Assembly (NCBI RefSeq): GCF_000972495.1
Contig: NZ_LATM01000009.1
Span: 1 to 64,000, forward strand
Direction: 5' to 3'
Source: Hymenobacter terrenus
Lineage (GTDB): Bacteria > Bacteroidota > Bacteroidia > Cytophagales > Hymenobacteraceae
Length of the DNA: 64,000 nt
This document shows positions 44,312 to 53,292 of the stretch, one piece after another; position 1 is the stretch's first letter; every line of letters begins with the position of its first letter. The position numbers and the translations under genes were made by a program. Below the pieces are notes generated by a model, which worked only from the letters and a program-made list of their open reading frames with translations, was not told the origin of the DNA and searched no databases.

Positions 44312-45601
44312 TTATTTGGTACCCGTCTCCAAACCCCGGAGCTTATCCGCTTTCCAAGCCGTAATACCGACCACCAGCAACGTCATCAGCCCGCCAAACA
44401 CCACTGACGTTACCGTTCCCATTAGCTTCGCCGCCGCCCCGCTTTCAAAGCCCCCAATCTCGTTGCTAGAGCCAATGAAAATATTATTCACCGCCGAAAC
44501 GCGGCCTTTCATATACTCTGGCGTGTAAGTGTGAATGAGCGTGGAACGCACGATGACCGACACGGAATCGAATACCCCCGTCAGAAATAATAGAAATAGC
44601 GACAGCACCAAGTTCCTCGACAGGGCAAATCCGATAGTGGCCAGTCCAAAACCAGCCACCGCCCATAGCAGCTTGCGCCCCGCCCCGCGCCGCATGGGTG
44701 AGTACGTGAGCCACACGGCCATTAGCACCGACCCCACCGCTGGCGCGGCCCGCAAGTAGCCCAGTCCATCGGGGCCGGTATGCAAAATATCTTTGGCAAA
44801 AATGGGCAGTAGCGCCACCGCGCCGCCAAACAGCACCGCAAACAAATCGAGCGACAGCGCCGCCAGCACGATTTGGTTATTGAAAATGAACTTCACCCCG
44901 CTCAGCACGCTCTCCCCCAGGCTCAGCCGCTCTCCCTCTCGGGGTGGCAACGGCCGACTTGCGATGCTCAGAAACAACAGCAGCGAAATGAGCATCAACA
45001 CTGCATCTACCCCGTAGGCAAACGCTTTGCCCTGCTTCGCAAACAACAGCCCTCCAATGGCCGGCCCCAGCACCGCCGCCGCCTGCCAGCTGCTCGAATT
45101 CCACGTCACCGCGTTCGATAGCAGGCTGCGGTCAGGCAACAGCTGCGGCATGAACGAAAACACCGCTGGTCCCAAAAAGCCGCGTGCGATGCCACTCACA
45201 AACAGCACCACATACAGCATCACCACATACAGTGGAAACGCCAGCACTCCCTTGCCCGCAAACAGTGCCATGCCGGCCGGCTTGGTTAACAAGAACAAAC
45301 TCACCGAGCACAGGAGCAATACCAGCATAGCCGGAATAATAATCCGCTTGCGCGGTACCGAATCGGCCACGTGCCCCGCGTAGAGCGACACCGTGATGCT
45401 CGGAATGGCTTCTGCCAGCCCAATCAAGCCCAGGGCTAATGGATTGTTGGTCAGTTCATAAATCTGCCATCCCACCACTACGCCCTGAATCTGGCTGGCT
45501 ACTGTAAATAACACTCGGGCCGACACCAAACGACGGAAATCAGGCAGGCGGAGAACGGCGTAAGGGTCGTGGGCAACAGGCGCGTTGGCAGGAGTAAGCA
45601 T
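44312..45601 (-). CDS. MFS exporter (EntS-like, MFS_3 group)
   Basis: A 429-residue transporter with twelve predicted helices. The opening YAVLRLPDFRRLVSARVLFTVASQIQGVVVGWQIYELTN and the loop AGHVADSVPRKRIIIPAML (a variant of the MFS GxxxDRxGRR motif) are typical of the EntS/MFS_3 group, which exports siderophores, drugs or other small molecules. Helix GRVSAVNNIFIGSSNEIGGFESG near the end is also characteristic. The ATG at 45601 is preferred over an in-frame start at 45640. The gene stands alone; the substrate cannot be told. Inner membrane. Confidence 0.87.
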   Translation of the reverse strand: MLTPANAPVAHDPYAVLRLPDFRRLVSARVLFTVASQIQGVVVGWQIYELTNNPLALGLIGLAEAIPSITVSLYAGHVADSVPRKRIIIPAMLVLLLCSVSLFLLTKPAGMALFAGKGVLAFPLYVVMLYVVLFVSGIARGFLGPAVFSFMPQLLPDRSLLSNAVTWNSSSWQAAAVLGPAIGGLLFAKQGKAFAYGVDAVLMLISLLLFLSIASRPLPPREGERLSLGESVLSGVKFIFNNQIVLAALSLDLFAVLFGGAVALLPIFAKDILHTGPDGLGYLRAAPAVGSVLMAVWLTYSPMRRGAGRKLLWAVAGFGLATIGFALSRNLVLSLFLLFLTGVFDSVSVIVRSTLIHTYTPEYMKGRVSAVNNIFIGSSNEIGGFESGAAAKLMGTVTSVVFGGLMTLLVVGITAWKADKLRGLETGTK

Positions 45602-45715
45602 AACAGCACGGAAACACGCCTTTGCGGCGGCTGGGCTCAAAGGTATGGCAGTTCAGCCGGGCTGCTTTGCAGGAAGACCGGTTTAACCTACCTTGCAGGC
45701 TGATTATCATGGCTT

Positions 45716-46135
45716 ATGCCACCCCGGCTCATGTATACTTTCGGCCTGGAAATAACGCCCCGACCCGATCTACCAGCCATAATTGCCCGTTGGCAGCGCG
45801 AAATAACCGCGCCCGAACTGCAGGCCGGCTATTTCGCCATCTTGGATGCGGCCGATGCCCTCGGCTGCTGGCGCTGGCTCCTCGACATGCGCCGCCGCGA
45901 CGAGTTGGCCACGCCCGAGCTAGCGGCGTGGATAGATAACGATTTCTTTCCTAAGCTTCCACGCCGCTACGCCGAGCCCGTGCGCATCGCCTTCTTGGTA
46001 TCACCCCTGCGAGCCCTCCGGGAGCAGTCGGCAAGCTCCGTGGCGACCATCAGCGCCGCTCCGCGCTCCAATCAAGGTTACCTCACCGGGCTCTTTACCG
46101 ACGAAGCCGCGGCCTACCGCTGGCTCGCGGGCTAA
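45716..46135 (+). CDS. Conserved small protein of unknown function
   Basis: A 139-residue protein without a signal sequence or recognisable domain. It begins MPPRLMYTFGLEITPRPDLPAII and ends with TDEAAAYRWLAG. The ending 'F...eaeA..WL' and the strand-helix pattern, with D57-like acidic residues in LLDMRRRD, recall the SpoIIAA/STAS-like single-domain proteins common in Hymenobacter, but the match is too weak for a name. Codon use fits the region. It diverges from the MFS gene with 114 bases between starts. Confidence 0.62.
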   Translation: MPPRLMYTFGLEITPRPDLPAIIARWQREITAPELQAGYFAILDAADALGCWRWLLDMRRRDELATPELAAWIDNDFFPKLPRRYAEPVRIAFLVSPLRALREQSASSVATISAAPRSNQGYLTGLFTDEAAAYRWLAG

Positions 46136-46272
46136 CGAACAAGTCCGAATAACTAATATTTGGCAGGTAAAATTTCTTTTTTAATTAACTCTGCATAAAC
46201 CGGCCTAAATGAAGATTTAAGGAAGGTTGCGCCATTTCGACAAAAAGATTTTGTCATTTTTCTTTCCGCACT

Positions 46273-46305
46273 ATTGCGTGAATGCGCCTCATACCTCTAC
46301 ATTTG
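46273..46305 (+). promoter_or_regulatory. Bacteroidota-type promoter of the ECF sigma gene
   Basis: ATTG at 46273-46276 and TACATTTG at 46298-46305 are separated by 21 bases. The second box is a perfect TAnnTTTG -7 element. Transcription would begin near 46312, leaving a leader of about 105 bases before the start codon at 46419. Confidence 0.5.
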
Positions 46306-46418
46306 GTCTGATTCTAGCCGGACATTAACGCCAAGTTACCGGTCGCTTTTTATAATCTTTTTCGCTAACTGCATACTATCGGCCTAAAGCTCTACGTTCT
46401 CTTCATCCGTAGCCCTTT

Positions 46419-47054
46419 ATGGACCTCTTGCAGCCGAGCGACTCCGCGCTCATTTCGCTTTACCTGGCCGGCCAGGAATCTGCCTTCGCCATCCTCTTGG
46501 AGCGGCATCGAAGCCGTGCGTTCACGACCATCCTCCTCATCGTGCGCGACGAGGAAATGGCCGAGGACCTACTGCAAGATACCTTCATCAAGGCCATCCA
46601 CACCCTCAAAAGTGGACGCTACAATGAGGAAGGCAAATTCGCTCCCTGGATTTGCCGCATTGCCCATAATTTAGCCATCGATTCGTTTCGGCGGAGCAAG
46701 CGTGTGCCCCACGTTAGCCTCACCGACAATGACCGACTGGTCAACACCCTTCCTATGGCCGACGACGCTGCCGATGATATTATGGCCCGCGAAGAAACCC
46801 ATAGCCGCCTTCGGGCGTTAATCCAAGAATTACCAGCCGCCCAAAAGGAGGTATTGCTGATGCGCCATTACGGCGACATGAGCTTTCAGGAAATTGCTAA
46901 CGCAACCGGCGTGAGCATTAATACGGCCCTAGGCCGGATGCGCTACGCGCTGATAAATCTGCGGAAGAAAATAGCCGCCAATTCCCACCATTATGATTCA
47001 AACATTACCCCATTCGACACTGCTTCGCTATGTGTACAACGAGTTGCCAGCTAA
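46419..47054 (+). CDS. ECF-type RNA polymerase sigma factor
   Basis: A 211-residue sigma-70 family protein of the extracytoplasmic-function type. Region 2 contains AEDLLQDTFIKAIHTLKSGRY and PWICRIAHNLAIDSFRRSKR, which bind the -10 element and core polymerase. Region 4 has LPAAQKEVLLMRHYGDMSFQEIANATGVSINTALGRMRYAL, a normal helix-turn-helix. The 3' end overlaps the next gene by 62 bases in a different frame. That gene may encode a partner or anti-sigma factor. Stress or envelope control is typical for the class, but no target is visible. Confidence 0.93.
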   Translation: MDLLQPSDSALISLYLAGQESAFAILLERHRSRAFTTILLIVRDEEMAEDLLQDTFIKAIHTLKSGRYNEEGKFAPWICRIAHNLAIDSFRRSKRVPHVSLTDNDRLVNTLPMADDAADDIMAREETHSRLRALIQELPAAQKEVLLMRHYGDMSFQEIANATGVSINTALGRMRYALINLRKKIAANSHHYDSNITPFDTASLCVQRVAS

Positions 47055-47220
47055 AGAGCTGCGTGAGGTAGAGGCAGCGCTACTGCACGACCCTGAGTTG
47101 GCCACTGCCTGCGCCGACCTGCTCCTCGCGCAGCGTACCCTCGACCGCTTGCGCCTGGAACCCCGTCAGGCTACTACTGACGCTATTCTGCAGTACTCTC
47201 GAACGTTTATGGTGGGATAA
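46993..47220 (+). CDS. Small protein overlapping the sigma factor, candidate anti-sigma partner
   Basis: A 75-residue acidic-to-neutral protein whose start lies inside the last 62 bases of the ECF sigma gene. The core YNELPAKELREVEAALLHDPELATACADLLLAQRTLDRLRLEP resembles the N-terminal helical unit of anti-sigma factors, but there are no zinc ligands and no membrane segment. The overlap implies translational coupling. Small companions of this kind occur after ECF genes in many Bacteroidota. The role as a regulator of the sigma factor is inference. Confidence 0.75.
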   Translation: MIQTLPHSTLLRYVYNELPAKELREVEAALLHDPELATACADLLLAQRTLDRLRLEPRQATTDAILQYSRTFMVG

Positions 47221-47249
47221 ACTTCTCCTCCCTCGGTTAAGTTAGCTTT

Positions 47250-47294
47250 GTCATCCCGAAGATTTCGCTCTCTGCGCGGAACCTTCAGGATGAC
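47250..47294. repeat. REP-like palindromic element, GTCATCC type
   Basis: GTCATCCCGAAG (47250-47261) faces CTTCAGGATGAC (47283-47294), with one mismatch and a 21-base loop. A T-run (CTTTTTTT) follows, so it may also end the sigma-factor transcript. It lies 17 bases before nth. Related to the element at 1398-1480. Confidence 0.6.
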
Positions 47295-47311
47295 CTTTTT
47301 TTGCCCTCCCT

Positions 47312-47989
47312 ATGCGCCGTGCCGACCGTTTTCGCTACTTTCTCGACTACTTCACCACCAACTTCCCGGAACCCAAAACCGAACTGCTTTACGGCAATCC
47401 GTACGAGTTGATTGTGGCCGTGGTGCTAAGCGCTCAGTGCACCGACAAGCGCGTGAACCAGGTAATGCCTGCGTTGCTCGAGCAGTTTCCGACTGCTGCC
47501 CACTTGGGTGCCGCCACTGCCGACGACATTTTTCCCTTCATTCGCAGCGTTTCCTATCCCAACAACAAGGCCAAGCACCTGGCTGGCCTGGGTCGCATGC
47601 TCACCGAAGACTTTGCGGGCGAAGTCCCCAGCCAGATTGAGGAATTGCAGCGCTTGCCCGGAGTAGGCCGCAAAACGGCCAACGTAGTGGCATCTGTCAT
47701 CTACAACCAGCCCGCTATGGCCGTCGATACCCACGTATTTCGGGTGTCGCACCGCCTCGGCCTCGTGCCCAAAACCGCGACCACACCACTGGCAGTGGAG
47801 AAAACCCTGGTCCGCTATATCCCAGAAGAAGCTATTTCCAAAGCTCACCACTGGTTGATTTTGCACGGCCGCTACATCTGTGTGGCGCGCTCGCCCAAGT
47901 GTACTATTTGCCCCCTGGCCCCTAGCTGCGCCTATTTCGAAAAGCATTTTGGCAAAGCTGCCGCCTATGAGCCCATTCCCGTAGCGTAA
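47312..47989 (+). CDS. nth: Endonuclease III (DNA glycosylase/AP lyase)
   Basis: A 225-residue Nth, which removes oxidised pyrimidines in base excision repair. The helix-hairpin-helix with catalytic lysine is LPGVGRKTANVV, and the catalytic aspartate lies in AVDTHVFRV. The substrate-binding VVLSAQCTDKRVNQV is present near residue 36. A C-x6-C-x2-C-x5-C iron-sulfur cluster is complete near the C-terminus (CVARSPKCTICPLAPSC). Length is usual. Cytoplasmic. Transcription probably begins near the REP-like element; the next gene converges with it. Confidence 0.95.
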   Translation: MRRADRFRYFLDYFTTNFPEPKTELLYGNPYELIVAVVLSAQCTDKRVNQVMPALLEQFPTAAHLGAATADDIFPFIRSVSYPNNKAKHLAGLGRMLTEDFAGEVPSQIEELQRLPGVGRKTANVVASVIYNQPAMAVDTHVFRVSHRLGLVPKTATTPLAVEKTLVRYIPEEAISKAHHWLILHGRYICVARSPKCTICPLAPSCAYFEKHFGKAAAYEPIPVA

Positions 47990-48002
47990 CGTGCCCGCTG
48001 AT

Positions 48003-49214
48003 TTATTTCTTCTCTGCTACTGCTTCCAATATTTCTTGCACCTGACTCGCCAACTGCTGCCGGTCGAACTCTGCACGGGCCAGTTGCTGGCCGCGGGCCC
48101 CGGCAGCGGCCAAATATCCTGGCGGCTGGGCCAATAAGGTTTGTAGCTGTACCGTCAGTGCATTGACATCGCCAGCGGGTACGTACCAGCCGCAATCATA
48201 CTGCGCTACCAACGCCTTGGTCCAGCCTTCATTAGTAACGATAACTGGTGTCCCCACCGCCAGCGAATCATAAAGCTTGGCCGGCGAGTTCGAATTCAGG
48301 ACCGGCAAGCCCAAAAACGACACTATCGAAATGTCGGCCAGCGCAAACCATCGGAACACCTCATGCCGTGCCTGTCCGCCTACCAGTCTGATGCGACCAG
48401 GCCAGCGAGCCGCCGCCGCCGCTACCAATGGTTCAAAAAAGCCGTGGCCCAGAAATAGCCACACCACATCTGCATCAGCCGCGACCACTGATTCCGCCAC
48501 TGCCACCAGCGTCGGGATATCATTGGCTCGCCCAAAAGTGCCAGCATACAAAATAACGCGCCTGTCAAGTAAGTCCTGCTCTTGGCGGAGCATGGCCACC
48601 GCATCAGGCGTGGCGCGCGTGGCCAGTTCCAAGTCGGTACCATTGAGCACGGTCGTCACTTTTGCGGGGGTAATACCCAAGTCCGCCACGTAGCGCGTCA
48701 TGTCGGGTGAAAGCGGCAAAATATGCCCCGCGCTCTTATAAAGCCGCTTTTCCAGCTGATAGAGTTGTTGCCGCGCTAGTTTGGTCGGCACCGCCCCCAT
48801 TGCAATCGGAAAAGACGGCCACAAATCCTGCACTTCGAACACCCACGGCACCCGACGCTGCTGGGCCACATGGGCTGCTGCCCACGCCGCCGTCAACGGT
48901 GTGCTAATCCCCCAGATGACATCCGGCTTATCGATGCGCAATCCTTCGCGCATGGCCCAGGCGGCATAATGAGCGAAGGCCAGCGCACGCCGCGCCGGTC
49001 CCATTTTATTCTCATAAGGTACATTGGCCTCGCGGATTTCCACGCCGGCTGGTACCCACGGAAAATCCTTTGTCAGCCGCTGGGCTTTCCAGGCGGGCGT
49101 CGTCAGCAACGTTACCCGATGCTTTTTCGCAATGTGAGCCAGCAGCGTGTAGTGCCGGCTGGTGGCAGGGCAGTCGGGATTGGTGTGGTACTGACTGAAA
49201 ACGGCGATGTGCAT
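48003..49214 (-). CDS. Glycosyltransferase family 4 protein
   Basis: A 403-residue GT-B fold glycosyltransferase. The N-terminal domain begins MHIAVFSQYHTNPDCPATSRHYTLL, the usual GT4 opening with a glycine/serine-rich acceptor loop. The C-terminal domain has VILYAGTFGRANDIPTLVAVAE and SPAKLYDSLAVGTPVIVTNEG; the latter is the nucleotide-sugar-binding E/SPxKxxDxLAxGxPV pattern. Such enzymes build cell-surface or exopolysaccharides. The ATG at 49214 is preferred over 49253. It may be cotranscribed with gldB, which ends 104 bases before it. Sugar specificity unknown. Confidence 0.88.
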   Translation of the reverse strand: MHIAVFSQYHTNPDCPATSRHYTLLAHIAKKHRVTLLTTPAWKAQRLTKDFPWVPAGVEIREANVPYENKMGPARRALAFAHYAAWAMREGLRIDKPDVIWGISTPLTAAWAAAHVAQQRRVPWVFEVQDLWPSFPIAMGAVPTKLARQQLYQLEKRLYKSAGHILPLSPDMTRYVADLGITPAKVTTVLNGTDLELATRATPDAVAMLRQEQDLLDRRVILYAGTFGRANDIPTLVAVAESVVAADADVVWLFLGHGFFEPLVAAAAARWPGRIRLVGGQARHEVFRWFALADISIVSFLGLPVLNSNSPAKLYDSLAVGTPVIVTNEGWTKALVAQYDCGWYVPAGDVNALTVQLQTLLAQPPGYLAAAGARGQQLARAEFDRQQLASQVQEILEAVAEKK

Positions 49215-49317
49215 GAAAACGTAGGTAAATAGACAAGACAGCAAAGTTGACATCTAGCGTTTTATCTGTACCGCAAAATGGATACAGAACAATAGCCTCC
49301 ACCTCACTGGTTGCTAC

Positions 49318-50340
49318 TCACCGTTTAGGCCTGTAGTGTGACTCATTCAGGATGCGTTGAGCATTCTTTTCAGCCATCAGGCGGCCCAGGCTCACTTCCG
49401 GATGCTCGGTCACGTATTTGCGCACGATTTGCAAGCCTACCCACTGCCCCACCCGCCCCGGGCAGGTTTTGTCGATTTCGGGCACGTTGGGACGTTCTCC
49501 CACGTATTTCTGCACTAGAAAAGGTGTTGTCGAATACAGCAGATTTTTCTCTAGAAAATGCCCCCATACTCGCCCCTCATTGGCTTCCAAGCCTATCATT
49601 TCACGCGTGGTATACCCTAGCAGCAACGAGTCAGGGGTGCAGGGCAACACTTGACTGGCGAAGTAAAGAGCCTTGCCCTGATGCACCATAGCATCGAGCG
49701 TGGTGTTGGCCGTCAGCTCATGACGGTTGTATTTGCTCGCTACATTCTGGGCTAGCAAGGGCAACAGACCTGCTGGCTTGTAGCGGCGCAGCATATACTG
49801 CGGCAAGTCGGGGCGCCTGCTCGCGTTTGGACCCACAAACCAATCCAGACTAAGCACCAACAAACTGTCATTCACATAAATATCTTTACCCAAAAAGCCG
49901 CTCACGTACGTGAATGCCACCGGTGCCCGGAAATCGGGAAAGTAGTAATGCACCCGGCGAAATAGCTCACCCAAATCCCGCCTCAACGCGGCGCTATCCG
50001 GGAAAGCTGCCGTCGTTTCACGCCCCAATTGCTGCAAAGCCGCATTAGTAGCCAGTTGCGGCAAGCCTGCCTCCAATTCTTTTTCATTAGCGGGCTGACG
50101 CTGCAGGTAGTACCGCGAAAAGGTCGGATGCGCATCCATGAATTGTTGTGCATCAGCGGCAGTCTTTATTCTGAAAAAGGCCGGCTCCAGGCGCTGCAGG
50201 CGCATCGGCACAGTTGGCGCATCAGCTGCGGCATCTGGCCGGCAATTCTCCGCCGGTCCTTGCCTACAGGCTCCGAAGACTAAGCTCAACCCTAAAAACA
50301 TCGGCAGCCAGCGTCGCCAGATAACATTATTCTTTTCCAC
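49318..50340 (-). CDS. gldB: Gliding motility lipoprotein GldB
   Basis: A 340-residue lipoprotein (signal peptide with cysteine at about 25 in LVFGACRQ). The mature part matches GldB of Bacteroidota: VHYYFPDFRAPVAFTYVSGFLGKDIYVNDSLLVLSLDWFVG, then LTANTTLDAMVHQGKALYFASQVLPC and EKNLLYSTTPFLVQKYVGERP, with WVGLQIVRKY near the end. GldB is required for gliding in Flavobacterium and its role is thought to be in assembly of the T9SS-linked motor. It diverges from the beta-barrel gene at 50421. Outer membrane facing the periplasm is the expected site. Confidence 0.88.
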   Translation of the reverse strand: MEKNNVIWRRWLPMFLGLSLVFGACRQGPAENCRPDAAADAPTVPMRLQRLEPAFFRIKTAADAQQFMDAHPTFSRYYLQRQPANEKELEAGLPQLATNAALQQLGRETTAAFPDSAALRRDLGELFRRVHYYFPDFRAPVAFTYVSGFLGKDIYVNDSLLVLSLDWFVGPNASRRPDLPQYMLRRYKPAGLLPLLAQNVASKYNRHELTANTTLDAMVHQGKALYFASQVLPCTPDSLLLGYTTREMIGLEANEGRVWGHFLEKNLLYSTTPFLVQKYVGERPNVPEIDKTCPGRVGQWVGLQIVRKYVTEHPEVSLGRLMAEKNAQRILNESHYRPKR

Positions 50341-50420
50341 ACGTGTTACTTTAGGGTAAAATTAGCCAAAACCTACCGGCGGTTGGCAATTACTATATAC
50401 AGTCGGATTATCTGTCTCTT

Positions 50421-51107
50421 ATGAAAAAAACTCTTCTCTTTCTACCGGTCCTTGCGGCCACAATTAGTACGGCCTCAGCTCAAGTCGAAATCGGCTTGAA
50501 AGTGTCGCCGTCCATCACCAGCCTTCGGGCCGAATCGCCTACTGACCGCGGCTTTGAGAGCGATGGCAGCAAATTTGGCTTTGGCGGCGGATTAGTGATT
50601 GATTATTTTTTTGGTGAAAATTACGCTTTCAGCACTGGCTTGTTGCTCACGGGCAAAGGCGGCACCATTACCTACAAAGATGCTTCGGCCGGCATTATTC
50701 CCCAGCCCATCACCGTGAGCCAAAAAATTAGCATGCAGTATCTGGAATTACCAGTGACTGTCAAGCTTTTCACCAATGAAATTGCCTCGGCCACGCGCCT
50801 TTACTTCCAAATCGGCGGGTCGCTAAACGTGCCTATCGGTACACGCATCAACGACAGTAAGTTTTACACTGACCCGGCCACGCGCGAAGAAACCAAAGCC
50901 AGTAAGCATGTACTCTTCATTGATGCCGATGCCTTAGCGGGTTTTGGAGCCGAGTACCAAATGGCCAAAAGCACCAAACTTTTCGCCGGTATCAGCTATC
51001 ACCGCGGCTTAGTGGACATCGACCGCTACTTTGAAAAAAACCGGGATTTTAAAGACATCACTATCAAAAACAGTGCTCTCGCACTGGATTTAGGCATCAA
51101 GTTCTAA
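50421..51107 (+). CDS. Outer-membrane beta-barrel protein (PorT-like)
   Basis: A 228-residue protein with a signal peptide (ending ASAQVEIGLKVSPS) and the alternating strand pattern of the outer-membrane beta-barrel family often labelled porin/PorT. Seen are FGFGGGLVIDYFFGENYAFSTGLLLTGKGG, LELPVTVKLFTN and RLYFQIGGSLNVPIG, ending in ALALDLGIKF with the terminal phenylalanine typical of barrels. PorT itself is a T9SS component, but this sequence alone does not prove that identity. It is divergent from gldB. A strong terminator lies 55 bases after the stop. Confidence 0.85.
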   Translation: MKKTLLFLPVLAATISTASAQVEIGLKVSPSITSLRAESPTDRGFESDGSKFGFGGGLVIDYFFGENYAFSTGLLLTGKGGTITYKDASAGIIPQPITVSQKISMQYLELPVTVKLFTNEIASATRLYFQIGGSLNVPIGTRINDSKFYTDPATREETKASKHVLFIDADALAGFGAEYQMAKSTKLFAGISYHRGLVDIDRYFEKNRDFKDITIKNSALALDLGIKF

Positions 51108-51161
51108 CTCAAAAAATTCTTAATGATTGTCTAGAGCTTTGCAAAAACCATTGTATCCGGC

Positions 51162-51205
51162 TAACAAAACGCCCCAGCTTCTAAAGAAGCTGGGGCGTTT
51201 TGTTA
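51162..51205. terminator. Bidirectional terminator between convergent genes
   Basis: A 21-bp perfect stem (51162-51182 with 51185-51205) of GCCCCAGCTTC-type sequence carries an AACAAAAC tail on one side and GTTTTGTT on the other. It ends the barrel gene on the plus strand and RNase G on the minus strand. Confidence 0.9.
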
Positions 51206-51239
51206 ACTGTTGGCATTAGCTGCTAGTGCGATTGCTGAG

Positions 51240-52847
51240 TTAATCCACAATTTCCACTTCGCGGTCTTGCAAACGGCTCATTGCTGCTGCTGATGAACGC
51301 AGTTGAATTTCTTCACCTCGCTCATCTTCAATACGATAATCGGTAAGCCCAAGGCTGCTATCCTTCACTACTTTTACCCATTTGTAGTACTTAAGGTACC
51401 ATTTCATCTGGCGCGAAACCAGCCCTTTGGTGTAATAAGCATGCAAGAATGGATGGACTGACAGCGTGATGCCTGACTGGTTCTGATTCACCAGCAGGTC
51501 ATCGATACTGTTGTCGATATCGTCAGTTACTTGGATGGAAGCCGAAATTTTACCGGTGCCGCCACAAGTAGGACACATTTCCCCGGTCACGATGTTCTCA
51601 GCCGGACGCACCCGCTGACGAGTGATTTGCATCAGGCCAAACTTAGTAAGGGGCAGCACGGTGAACTTCGCCTTGTCGTGTTTCATCACGTCGCGCACGG
51701 TGTCCTCCACCTTCTTCCGGCTTTCGGCTGAGCGCATGTCAATAAAGTCGATGACAATGATGCCACCCATGTCGCGCAAACGTAGTTGACGAGCCACTTC
51801 CCTGGCTGCCAGCAGGTTAATCATCAGTGCGGTCGCCTCCTGATCATTCTCTTGATTGCTCTTGCTACCCGAGTTCACGTCGATAACGTGTAGGGCTTCG
51901 GTATGCTCGATAACCAAATAGCCGCCGCCAGGTACCGTCACCGTCTTGCCAAACAGCGTTTTGAGTTGCTTCTCAATTCCGGTTTGCTCGAAGATCTTAA
52001 TCTTTGAGTTGTGCAGCTTCAGCAATCCTAATTTATCAGGCGCTATTTTCTGCAGGTAATCACGCATCTCTTCGTACATAGCCGGGGCATCCACCAAGAT
52101 ACTGTCGAAGGACTCGTTCAGCATGTCCCGGAGCATTGACGACGTACGACCAATTTCGCCCAGCACTTTATCGTTGGACTTGGCCGTGCGGAGCGTGGTA
52201 TAAAGCTGCTCCCATTTGGCCACCATATCCTGCATATCCTTATCAAGCTCCGCCACTTCGCGGCCCTCCGCCACAGTGCGGATGATAACGCCAAAGTTAT
52301 CGGGCTTAATACTAGCAATGAGGCGCTTGAGACGGTCGCGCTCCCCCTTGCTCACAATTTTTTTGCTGACGCTAATGGTGTTTGAAAATGGCATCAGCAC
52401 GAGGTAGCGGCCGGCCATTGAAATATCGGTACTCACCCGAGGGCCTTTGGTAGAAATCGGCTCCTTAATGATTTGGACAACGATTTGCTGGCCTTTCTTA
52501 AACACGTTTTCGGCCTTGCCCACTTTGTCGAGCGGGGGCTCAAACGTAAATTTTTCTAGTCCAGCAGTTGCAGACCGGCCGCTTTGGACCGTTCGCACCC
52601 ACTTCGTGAAAGAGTTGTATTGCTCGCCAAGGTCGCCGTAGTGCAGAAACGCGTCTTTTTCGTAGCCAATGTCCACAAACGCCGCGTTCAAGCCAGGCAT
52701 CACCTTTTTCACGGTGCCCAGGAAGATGTCGCCTACTGAGTAATTGGTGTCATTGCGGTCGAAATGGTATTCAATCAACCGCTTGTCTTGCAACAACGCA
52801 ATTCGCTCGCCTTCCTGAGTAGAATTAATGACTAATTCATTACTCAA
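51240..52847 (-). CDS. rng: Ribonuclease E/G family (Rng)
   Basis: A 535-residue RNase G-type endoribonuclease for mRNA turnover and rRNA maturation. The N-terminal S1 domain includes VGDIFLGTVKKVMPGLNAAFVDIGYEKDAFLHYGDLG. The catalytic metal aspartates lie in HVIDVNSGSK and GIIVIDFIDM. The zinc-link CPTCGG is near residue 420. The long C-terminal scaffold of RNase E is absent. Bacteroidota RNase G is commonly next to HU (54368) and MutY; that order is maintained with the bS22 and TPR genes between. Cytoplasmic. Confidence 0.96.
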   Translation of the reverse strand: MSNELVINSTQEGERIALLQDKRLIEYHFDRNDTNYSVGDIFLGTVKKVMPGLNAAFVDIGYEKDAFLHYGDLGEQYNSFTKWVRTVQSGRSATAGLEKFTFEPPLDKVGKAENVFKKGQQIVVQIIKEPISTKGPRVSTDISMAGRYLVLMPFSNTISVSKKIVSKGERDRLKRLIASIKPDNFGVIIRTVAEGREVAELDKDMQDMVAKWEQLYTTLRTAKSNDKVLGEIGRTSSMLRDMLNESFDSILVDAPAMYEEMRDYLQKIAPDKLGLLKLHNSKIKIFEQTGIEKQLKTLFGKTVTVPGGGYLVIEHTEALHVIDVNSGSKSNQENDQEATALMINLLAAREVARQLRLRDMGGIIVIDFIDMRSAESRKKVEDTVRDVMKHDKAKFTVLPLTKFGLMQITRQRVRPAENIVTGEMCPTCGGTGKISASIQVTDDIDNSIDDLLVNQNQSGITLSVHPFLHAYYTKGLVSRQMKWYLKYYKWVKVVKDSSLGLTDYRIEDERGEEIQLRSSAAAMSRLQDREVEIVD

Positions 52848-53059
52848 AGCATTGATTTAGTTAAGGTAACCTGCTGGTAATAACGCCAAAGCACTACCCT
52901 CAAACCGGCAAAGGGAAGCCAGAACTTTAGGTCCTGGCTTCCCTCGCGAGCCACGGGAAAAGCACTCAGCTAGCCACACCCAGGAGGCTACGTGAGAGAT
53001 AGACGGCTGGCTCCCTTCCCGTTAGGAAAACTGCCGGCCGCCGCTACGCCCCGTGAGGC

Positions 53060-53149
53060 TTACTTTTTCTTGTGGCGGTTCTTGCGCAGACGCTTCTTGC
53101 GCTTGTGGGTGGCAATCTTATGACGCTTTCTTTTTTTACCGCAGGGCAT
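53060..53149 (-). CDS. Small basic ribosomal-type protein, bS22/mS38-like (AURKAIP1/COX24 domain)
   Basis: A 29-residue protein (ATG at 53149, TAA at 53060) of very high charge, opening MPCGKKRKRHKIATHKRKK. The tail is a repeat of lysine, arginine and histidine. It belongs to the AURKAIP1/COX24 domain family, represented by mS38 in mitochondria and bS22 in some bacterial small ribosomal subunits. It is widely kept between rng and HU in this group. It is too short for ordinary gene finding, so it is often missed. Probably part of the 30S subunit. Confidence 0.85.
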   Translation of the reverse strand: MPCGKKRKRHKIATHKRKKRLRKNRHKKK

Positions 53150-53292
53150 AATGCTTGGGGGTTAAATTGGTTGTTGAGTTAGTTATTTTGTTGCTTGTTG
53201 TCGTTCATCAGAAATACTTCTTACTGCGTCGAGATGGTATTTTTAAAACATCATTAACAGCTGCTAATTAGCATTTCATGTAACAACTAATC

